Shown here piece after piece: positions 34,871-44,305 of a stretch of 64,000 nt of DNA. The notes under the pieces were generated by a model that was given only the letters and a program-made list of their open reading frames with translations, was not told the origin of the DNA and ran no database searches. The stretch's first letter is position 1, and each line of letters opens with the position of its first letter. Origin of the DNA: Edaphobacter lichenicola (GTDB lineage: Bacteria; Acidobacteriota; Terriglobia; Terriglobales; Acidobacteriaceae); NCBI RefSeq assembly GCF_014201315.1, contig NZ_JACHDY010000003.1:372001-436000 (forward strand). Direction: 5' to 3'. Both the position numbers and the translations under genes were made by a program.

Positions 34871-35971
34871 ATGAGCCAGACTGCCGCTTCGATTGCGACG
34901 ATGTTTTCCGAGATTGCGGGTAAGGTTACCGAGGGCTCCCGGATTGGGCGGGATGAGGCGCGGTGGCTTTGGAACAACGCGTCCGATGAGGAGTTGCGTT
35001 TGCTTGCCGCCGTGGTGCGCGGGCGATTTCACGCTCCGGCTTCGTGCACGTACATGGTGATGCGGATCATCAACTATACGAATGTGTGTGTGGCGCAGTG
35101 CGACTACTGCGCGTTCTACCGGCTGCCTGGGCAGGAGGGCGGGTATGTGTTGAGCCATGAAGACGTGTTTGCGAAGCTGGACGAACTGCTGGCGCTGGGA
35201 GGGGATCTGGCGGCGTTCAATGGCGGGTTCAATCCGCATCTGCCGCTGAGTTATTACTGCGAGTTGTTTGCTGCGATTCGCGCGCGGTATGGCGATGCGC
35301 TGGAGTTTTATGCGCTAACGATTGCGGAGTTTATGTATCTGGCGGATCATGCGAAGCTGAGCTACCCGGCGGCGGCGGAGCGGTTGAAGGATGCAGGCGT
35401 GCGGTGGATCACTGGCGGCGGGTCGGAGATTTTGACTGAGGAGTTTCGCGCGCGGCACTCGAAGTTCAAGTACACCGTGGCGCAGTACTTTGAGGCGCAG
35501 CGGGCGATTGTTGAAGCAGGGTTGAAGACGACGGCGACGATGGTGATCGGATTTGACGAGAGCCTGGAGGAGCGGCTGGAACATCTCGAGCGCACGCGGC
35601 TGTTTCAGGATGAGACCGGTGGGCTGGCGAGTTTTCTGTGTTGGACGTTCAAGCCTTACTTTACGCAGATTGGTGGGATTGAAATTACGACGGCGGAGTA
35701 TCTGCGGCACCTGGCGTTGTGTCGGATTTATCTGGATAATATTCCGCGAATTCGTAGTTCGGTACTTACTCAGAATGAGCAGGCACTGGGTGGGTTGAAC
35801 TATGGTGCGGATGACTTTGATCTGCCGATCGAAGATGAAGTGACGCAGAAAGCAGGGGCGACGATCAGCCTGGACTTTGAGCGAATCTTGAACTATGCGC
35901 GGGAGCTTGGGTATACGCCGAAGTATCGGCATGTCTCGCTGGGTCAGCCGCCTTGGGTTGATGAAGCTTAG
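34871..35971 (+). CDS. mqnC: Radical SAM dehypoxanthinylfutalosine cyclase-like protein (MqnC)
   Basis: A 366-residue radical SAM enzyme of the MqnC/MqnE/CofH superfamily. The cluster motif is CVAQCDYC (Cys73, 77, 80; CX3CX2C) after INYTN, and GFNPHLPLSYYCELF, SYPAAAERLKDAGVRWITGG and GSEILTEEFR follow the MqnC pattern (the '..GGGaEIL' stretch). MqnC converts dehypoxanthine futalosine to its cyclic form on the futalosine route to menaquinone. The usual 'GGTqiliQGG.nP' segment is replaced by GGDLAAFNGGFNP, so a side branch is possible. ATG at 34871 is 75 bases downstream of a longer frame and is chosen to match the family. No other mqn gene is in the window. Confidence 0.75.
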   Translation: MSQTAASIATMFSEIAGKVTEGSRIGRDEARWLWNNASDEELRLLAAVVRGRFHAPASCTYMVMRIINYTNVCVAQCDYCAFYRLPGQEGGYVLSHEDVFAKLDELLALGGDLAAFNGGFNPHLPLSYYCELFAAIRARYGDALEFYALTIAEFMYLADHAKLSYPAAAERLKDAGVRWITGGGSEILTEEFRARHSKFKYTVAQYFEAQRAIVEAGLKTTATMVIGFDESLEERLEHLERTRLFQDETGGLASFLCWTFKPYFTQIGGIEITTAEYLRHLALCRIYLDNIPRIRSSVLTQNEQALGGLNYGADDFDLPIEDEVTQKAGATISLDFERILNYARELGYTPKYRHVSLGQPPWVDEA

Positions 35972-35997
35972 CCTGGAGATTTGATGGTGGAGTGTGA

Positions 35998-36034
35998 GCC
36001 GTACCTCTGGTGTCTTTCGAGGTACGGCTTTTTT
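35998..36034 (+). terminator. Intrinsic terminator after the mqnC-like gene
   Basis: GCCGTACCTC and GAGGTACGGC form a 10-bp stem with a loop of 11 bases, followed by six T. It lies 27 bases after the stop at 35971. Confidence 0.85.
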
Positions 36035-36035
36035 G

Positions 36036-37118
36036 TTAGCGTCCGACGACGATGACTGAGAAGGTGCCGGGGATTGGAGTGGGGCGAAACTGTAACTCTT
36101 CGGAGACGGTGCCAGTGTTCTGGCCGAACTTGGAGGTTACAAGGTATGCCTTGTCGTCCTTCTGACTGACGACCATCGTTCTCGCGCCGGGTTGAGTGTT
36201 TACCTGCTGAATACGGGAGTATTTAGCGAGCCCGTCGCGGCGAAAGATGGAGAGCGTGCCGGTGGCATCGGCGACGAAGAGCAGGTTGTGCCGGGCATCG
36301 AAGTCGATGTCACCGGCGTTCGGTGGAGCATCTCCGATAGGGGTGACGTGGCCGGTCTCTGTGTCGACTGAGATTAGCTTGTGATCTTCGCAGGCTGTGA
36401 AAAGTTGATGGTGAGCGCTGTCGCTGACTAAGCCGCTTGGACCAGTGCAGGGCGCCAGTTGCCACGACGATGTGATCTTCTTTGAGGCGGCGTCGATGCG
36501 GGTGATCTGACCGAGGGCTGGGAGCGCGACGAAGACGGCTCCTTTTCCGTCGCCGATCGCGGAGCCGGGGCGGCTATTGAGGGGGATTGTTGCGATGACC
36601 TGGTTGGTTGCGGCGTCGATGACGGTCGCGCTGTGGCTATGCGAGTTGAAAGCGAGGACGGAGTTTGAAACGGGGTCGAAGACGATGGAGGCGGGGACGG
36701 CGCCGGTGGAGATGGAGGCGACTACTTTGAGGCTGGAGCGGTCAAAGACGCGGACGAAACCGGCTGTTCCATCGGTTACGTCGGTGACGTAGCCGTATTT
36801 GCCGGAGCTATCGAGCGCGATGTCGCGGATGTTTTTCATGTCCTCCACTTCACCGAGGAGCTTGCCGGTGTCGGTGTCCACGACCATCACGCGATTGGTT
36901 CGAGGAATGTAGAGACGGTGAGCCGGGGCGTCGAGAACGAGGAAGCCCCATCCTCCTTTGCCGCCGAGGTTCCACTGGTTCTGCACGTGGAACTTTGGTA
37001 AGGCGGTTGGGCTTGCAGCGTGGAGGAGATGCGTGAAGGGGGCAGTCGCAATTCCCGCGAGGAGGAGGGTTGAGGGGAGGACTTTTGAGATTAATTTCTG
37101 TACGCGGAGATTCTTCAT
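36036..37118 (-). CDS. Secreted YVTN/YncE-type beta-propeller protein
   Basis: A 360-residue protein with a signal peptide (residues 1-34; LPSTLLLAGIATAPFTHLLH) and repeated propeller blades: MVVDTDTGKLLGEVEDM, VRVFDRSSLKVVASISTGA and ATVIDAATNQVIATIPLNSR, each with the 'D..tg.v...i' pattern. These surface or periplasmic propellers are usually structural or binding modules; no enzyme residues are evident. The downstream gene on this strand side (37207-39150) is a secreted phosphoesterase, and such pairs are frequent in acidobacteria, so they may work together. Confidence 0.85.
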   Translation of the reverse strand: MKNLRVQKLISKVLPSTLLLAGIATAPFTHLLHAASPTALPKFHVQNQWNLGGKGGWGFLVLDAPAHRLYIPRTNRVMVVDTDTGKLLGEVEDMKNIRDIALDSSGKYGYVTDVTDGTAGFVRVFDRSSLKVVASISTGAVPASIVFDPVSNSVLAFNSHSHSATVIDAATNQVIATIPLNSRPGSAIGDGKGAVFVALPALGQITRIDAASKKITSSWQLAPCTGPSGLVSDSAHHQLFTACEDHKLISVDTETGHVTPIGDAPPNAGDIDFDARHNLLFVADATGTLSIFRRDGLAKYSRIQQVNTQPGARTMVVSQKDDKAYLVTSKFGQNTGTVSEELQFRPTPIPGTFSVIVVGR

Positions 37119-37150
37119 TTTTTATTATGACCAGTGTTCTTAAGAAATTA

Positions 37151-37182
37151 CTTCGACGGCCAGCATGGGCTGACCGTCGAAG
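37151..37182 (-). terminator. Probable stem-loop after the phosphoesterase gene
   Basis: CTTCGACGGCCAGC and GCTGACCGTCGAAG form a 14-bp stem (one G-U type mismatch) with a 4-base loop, between the phosphoesterase stop (37207) and the propeller start (37118). The following sequence has only a weak T-run, so its role as a terminator is uncertain; it may separate expression of the two genes. Confidence 0.5.
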
Positions 37183-37206
37183 GGTGGATCTTGAAACGTG
37201 CTGCGG

Positions 37207-39150
37207 TTATTTGGTGGAGAATTGGAAGTCATCCGTCAGATCGCCAATTGCAGGGCTGTTCGTCGGGACGTAGGGGCTGTTTGCTTTCTGGATCGGGTTC
37301 GGCAGATTGTCGCGGCTGCGGTCGGAGATGGTGGGCAGGCCCCAGTTCTTCTCGATGTACTTCATGAGGGAGACGTGATCGCCATACTCGTGCGAGACGT
37401 GTCCGCCGGTGGAGTACTTCGAGACAACGATGAGGGGAATGCGGGTACCGTCGCCGAAGAAGTCGACGGGTTGGATGTAGCCGGAGTCGTAGTATCCGCC
37501 ACCCTCGTCGAAGGTGACGAAGATGGCAGTGTCGGCCCAGAGGGTCGGGTTGGCTTTGACTCCGTCGATGATCTTCTTGGTGAAGCCTTCGAAGAGGTCG
37601 AGCTTGGAAGACGCCGGGTGACCATCGTTTATGCCGCTGGGCTTGACGATGGAGACTGGCGGCAGGTTGCCGGTGTCGATGTCCTCATAGAGCTCAGTCG
37701 TGTCCGCGATGTAGGTTTGGCGGGCGGCCTGAGTTCCCATGAACTGGGTCTGGTACTGGAACGGGTTGCAGATGTTGCAGTACGCATCGAAGGAGTTCGA
37801 CTCGGTGGGATCGGTTACGTAGAGATCCCAGTTCTCGCCGAAGTATTTGAAGGGAACCTTGTGAGCAACGAGGTCGTCGCCGATGCTCTTCTGGCTGGTG
37901 GGAGGAATGGTGAAGGGCGAGTACTGCGAAGTGAGGGTGCCGTCGCCGTTGTAGCCGGGGTTATAGTTGTTGACGAGGTAGTAGTCGCCCTTGACGCAGT
38001 TCGGTTTTACAGGATTCTTGAGGGACTGGAGGTAGTTGGTGACAGCCGGAACGCCTGGCTGGTTGATGTCTCCGCAGTTGACGTAGCTGCCGCCGCCGTA
38101 ACCGTCCTGGTCGTAGAAGTCGTTGGTTGCGACCTGGGGGTTGGGGTTTTCGATTTGGTTGGTTGGCGGCTTGGTGGCAACGCCCTTGGTGTTCGTGTAG
38201 AAGATGGCATCGCCGAAGCCAAACATGATGTGATTGGCACCGGTGCCGCCCATTACCGACTGGTGGAAGTTGTCGCTGATGGTGTAGTCATCGGCAAGCT
38301 TCTTGAAGTACGGAGCGTCGCCCTGGGCCATGTTGTAGAAGCCCATGGAGGTGGCGCCTTCGCCGGTGGTGGTTTCGTTGAAGTTGGCTGGCTGCTTGGC
38401 TCCGTTGCCGCCGGTGCCGACGGAGACTTCAACCCAGGGAAAGAGGTCGTTCAAGCAACCGCTGGCGTTGTCTTCGGTGGCGTAGTCGGCGTTGCAGTCG
38501 ACCTGCTGCCACATCTGGAAGAAGCGGTGAACGGGGCTGTTGGTGTAGGCGTCGTACGGCAACTTGGATCCACTGAGCTGAAAGACACCTTCGCGCAGGT
38601 TGGTGTCGTTCGTAATGCGAGTGTCGGGCTTGCCGCCGGCGATACCAGTCGCACCGGTGAGCAGGAATTTGTCATAACCAGCCGCGAGACCGGTGTCGGC
38701 AAGTTCTGCGACCTTCAGGGTTGTGAAAGGTGCGCTGGTGGCGCTTTGCTTTTCAGGTCCGCCAGCGAGAGCCGCGGGAAGGGTGCTGTAGATGCTCTTT
38801 TCCTGTGGGCTGTTGGAATACTTTCCGTTATCAGCGGTGGTGCTATCGACGGCCGAGAACTGAGCGGAGAGGGAGTAGTTTGGACCGGGCTTGCCGTTGG
38901 CGTTGACGATGCCCTTGGAGAGGAGGTTCGAGACGGTCTCTCCTGCCTTCGGCTTGTAGGTGGCGTAGACGTGATCGAAGGTACGGTTTTCACCGATGAT
39001 GATGATGACGTGCTTGATGGGGGTCTTTGTTTCGGGGACGGCAGTTTGGGCGTAGGCGGATTGTGGCAGTCCCGCAAACACTTGCAGCGCAATCAACATC
39101 ATCGCGCCGCACTTCAAGGTCCCGTTAGGGGCGCTGACAGTACGTTTCAA
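37207..39150 (-). CDS. Secreted phosphoesterase (phospholipase C/acid phosphatase AcpA family)
   Basis: A 647-residue exported enzyme. The signal peptide ends at about residue 34 (ALQVFAGLPQSAYAQ). The catalytic start is IKHVIIIIGENRTFDHVYAT, the nucleophile region of the phosphoesterase (PF04185) family, followed by GGTGANHIMFGFGDAIFY and, near the end, WADTAIFVTFDEGGGYYDSG and RIPLIVVSKYSTGGHVSHEY with metal-binding Asp/His. Family members hydrolyse phospholipids or phosphomonoesters outside the cell, giving phosphate. It precedes the beta-propeller gene on the same strand. A plus-strand frame of 672 codons across this gene is an antisense artefact. Confidence 0.9.
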   Translation of the reverse strand: MKRTVSAPNGTLKCGAMMLIALQVFAGLPQSAYAQTAVPETKTPIKHVIIIIGENRTFDHVYATYKPKAGETVSNLLSKGIVNANGKPGPNYSLSAQFSAVDSTTADNGKYSNSPQEKSIYSTLPAALAGGPEKQSATSAPFTTLKVAELADTGLAAGYDKFLLTGATGIAGGKPDTRITNDTNLREGVFQLSGSKLPYDAYTNSPVHRFFQMWQQVDCNADYATEDNASGCLNDLFPWVEVSVGTGGNGAKQPANFNETTTGEGATSMGFYNMAQGDAPYFKKLADDYTISDNFHQSVMGGTGANHIMFGFGDAIFYTNTKGVATKPPTNQIENPNPQVATNDFYDQDGYGGGSYVNCGDINQPGVPAVTNYLQSLKNPVKPNCVKGDYYLVNNYNPGYNGDGTLTSQYSPFTIPPTSQKSIGDDLVAHKVPFKYFGENWDLYVTDPTESNSFDAYCNICNPFQYQTQFMGTQAARQTYIADTTELYEDIDTGNLPPVSIVKPSGINDGHPASSKLDLFEGFTKKIIDGVKANPTLWADTAIFVTFDEGGGYYDSGYIQPVDFFGDGTRIPLIVVSKYSTGGHVSHEYGDHVSLMKYIEKNWGLPTISDRSRDNLPNPIQKANSPYVPTNSPAIGDLTDDFQFSTK

Positions 39151-39380
39151 AGTGATACCTCCGAAGAACTGAGAGAACGGATTGACCCGTTGGGGAATAC
39201 AACCTCAGTGGGATAACCGTAGAGGCTTCGGCATGGTTGATGTGTCACATCAAAATGAAATGATCAATAATTACGGTTACGTTATGGGTGAGATTTCGTC
39301 GCGAGAAAAATGTTTTTGAATGTAATAACTTATTACCACTCTATTTACATTCGAGTTTGCCGCAGCGTGTGACGCTTGAG

Positions 39381-41096
39381 TTACACGATCACCTTGTACG
39401 GCCTCATCATCTCGTTGTCTTCATGCTCCAGGATGTGGCAGTGCCAGACGTAGAGGAGCTCGTCGCCTGGAGAGACCGGCGCTTCGTGGGGAAGATCGAA
39501 GCGCATGATGACGCGGGTGACATAGCCTGGGTAGGACTTGATCGTATCTTTGTGGGCGGGGCGCTCGTTGCTCTCCGGCGCCATTGGCCTTCCTGTGAAG
39601 ACGAGCTTGCCGGTCTGCTGATAGGTTGGCACATCGAAGGTCTGGCGATTCAAGACCTGGAAGCGCACGAGATGAATGTGCAGTGGATGAACGTCGCCGG
39701 TGATGTTGACGAAGGACCAGATCTCTGTCGAACCTGCCTTTGGATCTTCGGTGATGGGTTCGTGCCAGCGTGCGTTGCCGAGAAGGCCGATGATGACGTA
39801 GCCGTCGGAGGGGCGCTCTTTTTCTGAGACGAGGAGGAGACGCTCGCGGGTCGCATAGGTGGGAACGAGCGGCTCGAACGGGACGAGCGCTTCGGGGACG
39901 ACGCTGGTGTCCGGGCTGGAGAGCGGCTTTGTCACTTTGAAGAGCATGACGTCTTCGGCGAGGTACTGGCCGCCCATCGTGTAGGGTGCGGGGGCGTCGT
40001 TTATCAGCGAGAAGGATTTGCCTTCAGAGCCGGAGAAGTCGATGACGATATCGAAGCGCTCGGCGGGCCCGATGAGGAGGTAGTGGAGTTCGAGGGGGGC
40101 AGGGAGGAGGCCGCCGTCGGTGCCGATCTGCTGGAAGGACGGGACGTCGAAGGAGTCGTTCTGGATCTTTCCGGTGGCGTCGGAGTTGAAGAGGCGCAGG
40201 TGATAGAAGCGTGCGTTCGCGGCGTTGACGATTCGGAAGCGATACTTGCGCGGCTCAACCTCGAGGGATGGGGTGACTTTTCCGTTGACGCAGTTGTAGT
40301 CGCCGTAGAACTCCTGGATCCAGATGGGGTGTTCCTTCGGGCCGTTGACAACTTTTGGATAGTAGAGGGAGCCGTCGTGGTGGAAGAGGCGGTCCTGCAG
40401 CATGAGGGGGATTTCGTAGTCGCCTTGAGGGAGGTTGAGAGCTTTTTCCGCTTCGTCGCGAATGAGATAGAAGCCTGCTAATCCGGCGTAGACATTCAGC
40501 CGCGTGATGCCGAGGCAGTGATCGTGATACCAGAGGGTGGTGGAGGGTTGGCAGTTGGGATAGGCCGAGGGGCGGGGGTTGAACTTCGCGCCGTGCGGCC
40601 CATGTTCGCCTTGCGCTGTGAACCAGGCTTCGGGGTAGCCGTCGTCGTCGGGCATTGCGCAGGCGCCGTGGAGATGCGCAACGTTGCGGACTGCGGGTAG
40701 AGACGATTCCGCGCCGTGGATGGAATGATCGATGGGGAGGAGATGCGTTGTGGGAAGCTTGCTGATCCAGTTGATGCTGAGGGGCTGGCCGCTCTGGGCT
40801 TCGATGGTTGGGCCGGGCCAGGAGCTGTTGTATCCCCAAAGGGTCGTCGGCGGGAGATCTCGGTGCACCTTTTGCTGAAACTGGTGCATTTCGATGTCGA
40901 TGACTTCGTTTGGTTTTCCTGTGGCGCGGATAACCGGCGGGATCGGCAGCGGATCGACGTAGCGGGTGAGTTTGACTCCGCTGCGGACCTGGGCGGGCGA
41001 GGCCATTGCCTGTTGCATCGCGGGCACGGTTCTGCTGAGGGTGAGGCCGGCGGCGGAGGTGAGACCGCGTTGGAGTAGGCGGCGTCTGCTCAGCAT
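39381..41096 (-). CDS. Multicopper oxidase (CotA/bilirubin-oxidase-like), Tat-exported
   Basis: A 571-residue oxidase. The N-terminus (MLSRRRLLQRGLTSAAGLTL) is a Tat signal with twin arginines, as expected for a folded copper protein. Copper-binding motifs are all visible: HLHG (about 140), WYHDHCLGITR (about 190), HPLHIHLVRF (about 495) and HCHILEHEDNEMM at the C-terminus with the type-1 Cys-His pair. This arrangement matches CotA-type laccases and bilirubin oxidases, which oxidise phenols or metals with O2. No copper-handling gene is adjacent. Downstream, 39217-39380 is A+T-rich and carries no gene. Confidence 0.93.
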   Translation of the reverse strand: MLSRRRLLQRGLTSAAGLTLSRTVPAMQQAMASPAQVRSGVKLTRYVDPLPIPPVIRATGKPNEVIDIEMHQFQQKVHRDLPPTTLWGYNSSWPGPTIEAQSGQPLSINWISKLPTTHLLPIDHSIHGAESSLPAVRNVAHLHGACAMPDDDGYPEAWFTAQGEHGPHGAKFNPRPSAYPNCQPSTTLWYHDHCLGITRLNVYAGLAGFYLIRDEAEKALNLPQGDYEIPLMLQDRLFHHDGSLYYPKVVNGPKEHPIWIQEFYGDYNCVNGKVTPSLEVEPRKYRFRIVNAANARFYHLRLFNSDATGKIQNDSFDVPSFQQIGTDGGLLPAPLELHYLLIGPAERFDIVIDFSGSEGKSFSLINDAPAPYTMGGQYLAEDVMLFKVTKPLSSPDTSVVPEALVPFEPLVPTYATRERLLLVSEKERPSDGYVIIGLLGNARWHEPITEDPKAGSTEIWSFVNITGDVHPLHIHLVRFQVLNRQTFDVPTYQQTGKLVFTGRPMAPESNERPAHKDTIKSYPGYVTRVIMRFDLPHEAPVSPGDELLYVWHCHILEHEDNEMMRPYKVIV

Positions 41097-41261
41097 CGTG
41101 CGGGGCCAGGATCGTATGGATTTTTTGCGAGGGAAGAGTCCATTAATTCCGGTTCAATCTGCTTTTGTCCAATGTGGCTGCAAAGAAAGACACTAGTCTG
41201 ATCCTGTTACGGCAAGATGAAGGTCTCCGGAGCTGGGCTAAGGGAAATAGAATGAAGGAGC

Positions 41262-42065
41262 ATGCCGAAAGCGACACTTTCCGTAGCCATCATCACTCTG
41301 AATGAAGAAGCCAACCTCGCGCGGACACTCTCCAGCGTGCGGTTTGCGGACGAGGTGGTTGTGGTGGACTCGGGCTCGACCGATCGTACTCTGGAGATCG
41401 CGGAGTTGTTTGGGGCGAAGATTTTTGCGGAGCCGTGGAAGGGATTTGCGAGACAGAAGAACTCTGCGATCGAAAAGTGTGTGGGGACGTGGGTTCTTTC
41501 CTTGGATGCGGATGAAGAGCTGACGGCGGAGCTGCAGAGGGAGATTGGGCGGATGCTCGAGGTGGACAGCGAGATGCGACCACAGGTGGACGGTTATCGG
41601 CTTCGGCTGCGGCATGTCTTTCTGGGGCGCTGGATGCGTCATGGAGGCTACTATCCGGATCTCAAGTTGCGCTTGTTTCGCCGTTTGACGAGCGCTGGTG
41701 CGGCCGGGTTTACTGATCGGCCGGTGCATGAGTCGGTGCAGGTTGCGGGAAGGGTTGAGACGATGAAGAATGATTTTCTCCATCATGGCTATCCCGATCT
41801 GAATATCTATCTGGAACACATGAATCGCTATAGCAGTCTTGGCGGAAAGATTGTTGCGGCAAAGGGGAAGGTCAGCCGTTCGTGGGTGGCTTTCTGCTGG
41901 AACGTTGTTTTGGTTCCGATCCTTACATTCGTCTGGAACTTTGGGTTTCGTCTGGGGTTTTTGGATGGGCGCGAAGGGTTGCTACTCCATCTTTATCATT
42001 CGGCTTACGTCAGCTGGAAGTATGCCAAGGCGTGGCTTATCGGACGTCATGCTGACTCCCTTTGA
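41262..42065 (+). CDS. Family 2 glycosyltransferase (lipopolysaccharide-core WaaE/KdtX type)
   Basis: A 267-residue GT2 enzyme. It starts LSVAIITLNEEANLARTLSS, the nucleotide-sugar binding strand, followed by DEVVVVDSGSTDRTLEIAE and the LDADEEL metal-binding DxD near residue 85. The C-terminal region has GGYYPDLKLRLFRR and HESVQVAG, typical of the WaaE/KdtX branch that adds a sugar to the LPS inner core. It probably acts at the inner face of the cytoplasmic membrane. Its end overlaps the convergent GT39 gene by 19 bases. Confidence 0.88.
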   Translation: MPKATLSVAIITLNEEANLARTLSSVRFADEVVVVDSGSTDRTLEIAELFGAKIFAEPWKGFARQKNSAIEKCVGTWVLSLDADEELTAELQREIGRMLEVDSEMRPQVDGYRLRLRHVFLGRWMRHGGYYPDLKLRLFRRLTSAGAAGFTDRPVHESVQVAGRVETMKNDFLHHGYPDLNIYLEHMNRYSSLGGKIVAAKGKVSRSWVAFCWNVVLVPILTFVWNFGFRLGFLDGREGLLLHLYHSAYVSWKYAKAWLIGRHADSL

Positions 42066-43372
42066 GACGCCCGTGTGGCGGATTGGAAGAGGTAGACGGT
42101 GAGGATGGTCATGAGGGGTTCGAGCGGGTGGCGAAAGCGGGCCTGGACTGTGACGAAGTAATAGGTGAGCGGTAGAAGTGCGAAGGCCCATGCAAAGAGG
42201 GTGGCTCCCGGGATTCGCTGCTTGAGCGCTAGAAAGAGGCCTAGAAGTGCGGCGAGGCTGACGAAGCTGTAGTTCAGGACGCGGAAGGCTTCGTTGAGGA
42301 CTCCCTTTTCGACGGGCTTGGGAACGCTGATCCAGTAAAAGTAGAGTCGTTTGAGAGCGAGTTCGAAGAAGCGCAGTTTGTGGGTGCGGATATGTTCGCG
42401 CGCGAGCTTTCCTTCGCTTTGGACGTAGGCGTACTCTCCCATGTTTTTGTATCGGAGGTACTCCGGGCAGACGTCACAGATGGGCACTCTGGTGCCGACG
42501 GTGAAGCCGTTGTAGGAGTCAAGAACGGAGTCGTGCAGCTCTGCGCCGAGATTGCCGCGAATCGGAATGAAGGCGTGAAAGACTCTCTCGTTGCGCACCA
42601 TCCACGGCAGGAGACAGGCGAGAAAGATAATTGCTGCGATGATCGCTTTGCCTATTGCGGGGCCGAGCGCCGATGGTTGCTTTGCTGCGCCGAGGAGCAT
42701 CCAGATGCCGCACACGGGGAGGAAGAGAAGGATCGTGGAGTTCAGCAGCGCGATCATGCCCCAGAAGAGGCCGAAGAGGCACCAGCGGAGGGTTGTTTGA
42801 GGATTCGGTTCCGGGGTGTCTTCTCCTATGCTGCGAACACGCAGGGCGATCACGATAACGGCGGAGAAGAGAAAGGCTGTGAGGGCCATGTCCCAGACCC
42901 AATGGACGGCATATTGCAAGGCGGCGGGGTAGAGCGCCCAAAGCCAGGCTGACCAGAGGGCGATCTTGCGGGCTCGTCCGGTGGGTTGAAAGCATCTTGA
43001 GGCGATCTCGAATATGAGAAGAGCCGTTGCTGCGGAGAAGATGCTGTTGAGGGTGAGGATCACCCAGGCGGACTTCGCCGTATAGATGCCGAAGAGCTTG
43101 AAGACGCTGGCAAGGAGCAGTGGGTAGAGTGGCGGTACCCAGGCGGTGGGGCCGGAGTGGCCTGTGAATGGGTCGGCGTAGCCAAAGCCGGTGGTGAGTG
43201 CGCGGGCGATGCGGCCCATCTCCCACCCGAATTGCAGGTGGTCCTCCGATGGGCGGATGCGATAGGTGTGGGCGAGGGTGATGTAGAGGACGCGGAGAAG
43301 TATGCCGGCCCAGAAGATATACCGCGGTGCTCGGAAGGGGTGGGACTGTTCCTGCGTCTGTGAGGTTGGCAT
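42047..43372 (-). CDS. GT39/PMT_2 family membrane glycosyltransferase
   Basis: A 441-residue polytopic protein with about ten hydrophobic segments. The first loop holds RIRPSEDHLQFGWEMGRIAR, ALTTGFGYADPFTGHSGPTA, WVPPLYPLLL, the ArnT/PMT_2 pattern with an acidic residue after helix 1 and a PPLYP motif. Such enzymes move a sugar from a polyprenyl-phosphate carrier to lipid A, protein or another acceptor on the periplasmic side. It is followed, 16 bases before its start on the same strand, by a methyltransferase gene (43389-44030), so they may form an envelope-modification unit. Confidence 0.85.
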   Translation of the reverse strand: MPTSQTQEQSHPFRAPRYIFWAGILLRVLYITLAHTYRIRPSEDHLQFGWEMGRIARALTTGFGYADPFTGHSGPTAWVPPLYPLLLASVFKLFGIYTAKSAWVILTLNSIFSAATALLIFEIASRCFQPTGRARKIALWSAWLWALYPAALQYAVHWVWDMALTAFLFSAVIVIALRVRSIGEDTPEPNPQTTLRWCLFGLFWGMIALLNSTILLFLPVCGIWMLLGAAKQPSALGPAIGKAIIAAIIFLACLLPWMVRNERVFHAFIPIRGNLGAELHDSVLDSYNGFTVGTRVPICDVCPEYLRYKNMGEYAYVQSEGKLAREHIRTHKLRFFELALKRLYFYWISVPKPVEKGVLNEAFRVLNYSFVSLAALLGLFLALKQRIPGATLFAWAFALLPLTYYFVTVQARFRHPLEPLMTILTVYLFQSATRASQRESA

Positions 43373-43388
43373 CCGCTAATTCCTGCGT

Positions 43389-44030
43389 CTAGCTGCGACC
43401 GGCGCGGGGTTGAGCGATGACGAGTCCGCGAGGAGTCGGTAAAAAGACGACGGAGAGCAGACCCTCGGACTCCATCGACTTCGCCGCGTCACGGACGACC
43501 TTGTGGTGCGAGCTGGCGTCGTGCATGAGGATGAGGCCGTTGGGGTTGATCTGCGGAAGGAAGCGCTTGACCTCCTGCTCGCGGATTGGCATGTCGGAGT
43601 CGGAGAAGAAGAGATCGATTGTGCCGTCGATCTTCATCTCAAGGCTGGACTGGTTGCGGAGTTCGATCCAGGGCTTGAGCGGGGACGCTTCTAAGCGTTC
43701 TTTGGCGCGAGCGTAGACGAGCGGGTCAAACTCGCAGCTGATGACTTTGCCGAAGCCGTTGCGCTCGAGGCCCTTTGCGATCCATTCGGTTGAGACGCCG
43801 AGGAAAGATCCGGTTTCAACGACGAGCGTAGGCTTGATGGTTGTAACCAGCGTCGCGAGGAATTCGAGGACTTCGAGTTCCGCGGTCATGGAGTCGATCA
43901 TGCTCCAGTGCTCGGGTTGTGGGCACTCGGGCGTGGCGCGGTGGGACTCGGACTGGAGCGTACCGGCGGCGCGATCATGCTGGAGCATGACCTTATGTTC
44001 CTGCTTTATCTTCTTGCTGAATAAACCCAT
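43389..44030 (-). CDS. Class I SAM-dependent methyltransferase
   Basis: A 213-residue methyltransferase of the Methyltransf_24 type. SAM-binding motif I is VVETGSFLGVSTEWIAKG at about 70, acidic motif II is ISCEFDPLVYARAKERLEAS, and IDLFFSDSDMPIREQEV followed by LILMHDASSHHKVV carries the post-motif Asp/His. These small enzymes often act on sugars or catechol-like groups. The gene lies just upstream of the GT39 gene on the same strand, so it may modify the same envelope glycan. The short basic N-terminus (MGLFSKKIKQEHK) is not a signal peptide. Confidence 0.85.
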   Translation of the reverse strand: MGLFSKKIKQEHKVMLQHDRAAGTLQSESHRATPECPQPEHWSMIDSMTAELEVLEFLATLVTTIKPTLVVETGSFLGVSTEWIAKGLERNGFGKVISCEFDPLVYARAKERLEASPLKPWIELRNQSSLEMKIDGTIDLFFSDSDMPIREQEVKRFLPQINPNGLILMHDASSHHKVVRDAAKSMESEGLLSVVFLPTPRGLVIAQPRAGRS

Positions 44031-44305
44031 GCAAAACTCCCTGATCTTCCATTATGCGGGATTAGCAGGCATAACGAGCAATGACAAAGGCTCAGGCGAT
44101 TCGCGAACAGGGAGCCCATGACGGCAACGTCGACTTTTCGTCTCGGCGGCCCGACCGATATCTGATTTTGGCCTACATTAGAGCAATCCTTTGCCGTATG
44201 AGAAAAATGTAGATAATGGCCAGCGAGCGGTCAGGCGGAGTTTTCGACTTCCGTGGTTCTTCCCGAGTGAAGGAATAGAACAAGCAAGCCAGGAGACGAC
44301 GCTGC

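Noticed and set aside
37198..39216. Long plus-strand frame of 672 codons
   Set aside because: It is the antisense of the phosphoesterase gene; residues are Gly/Val/Asp-rich and show no family, signal or ribosome-binding site. GC-rich codons make such shadows common.
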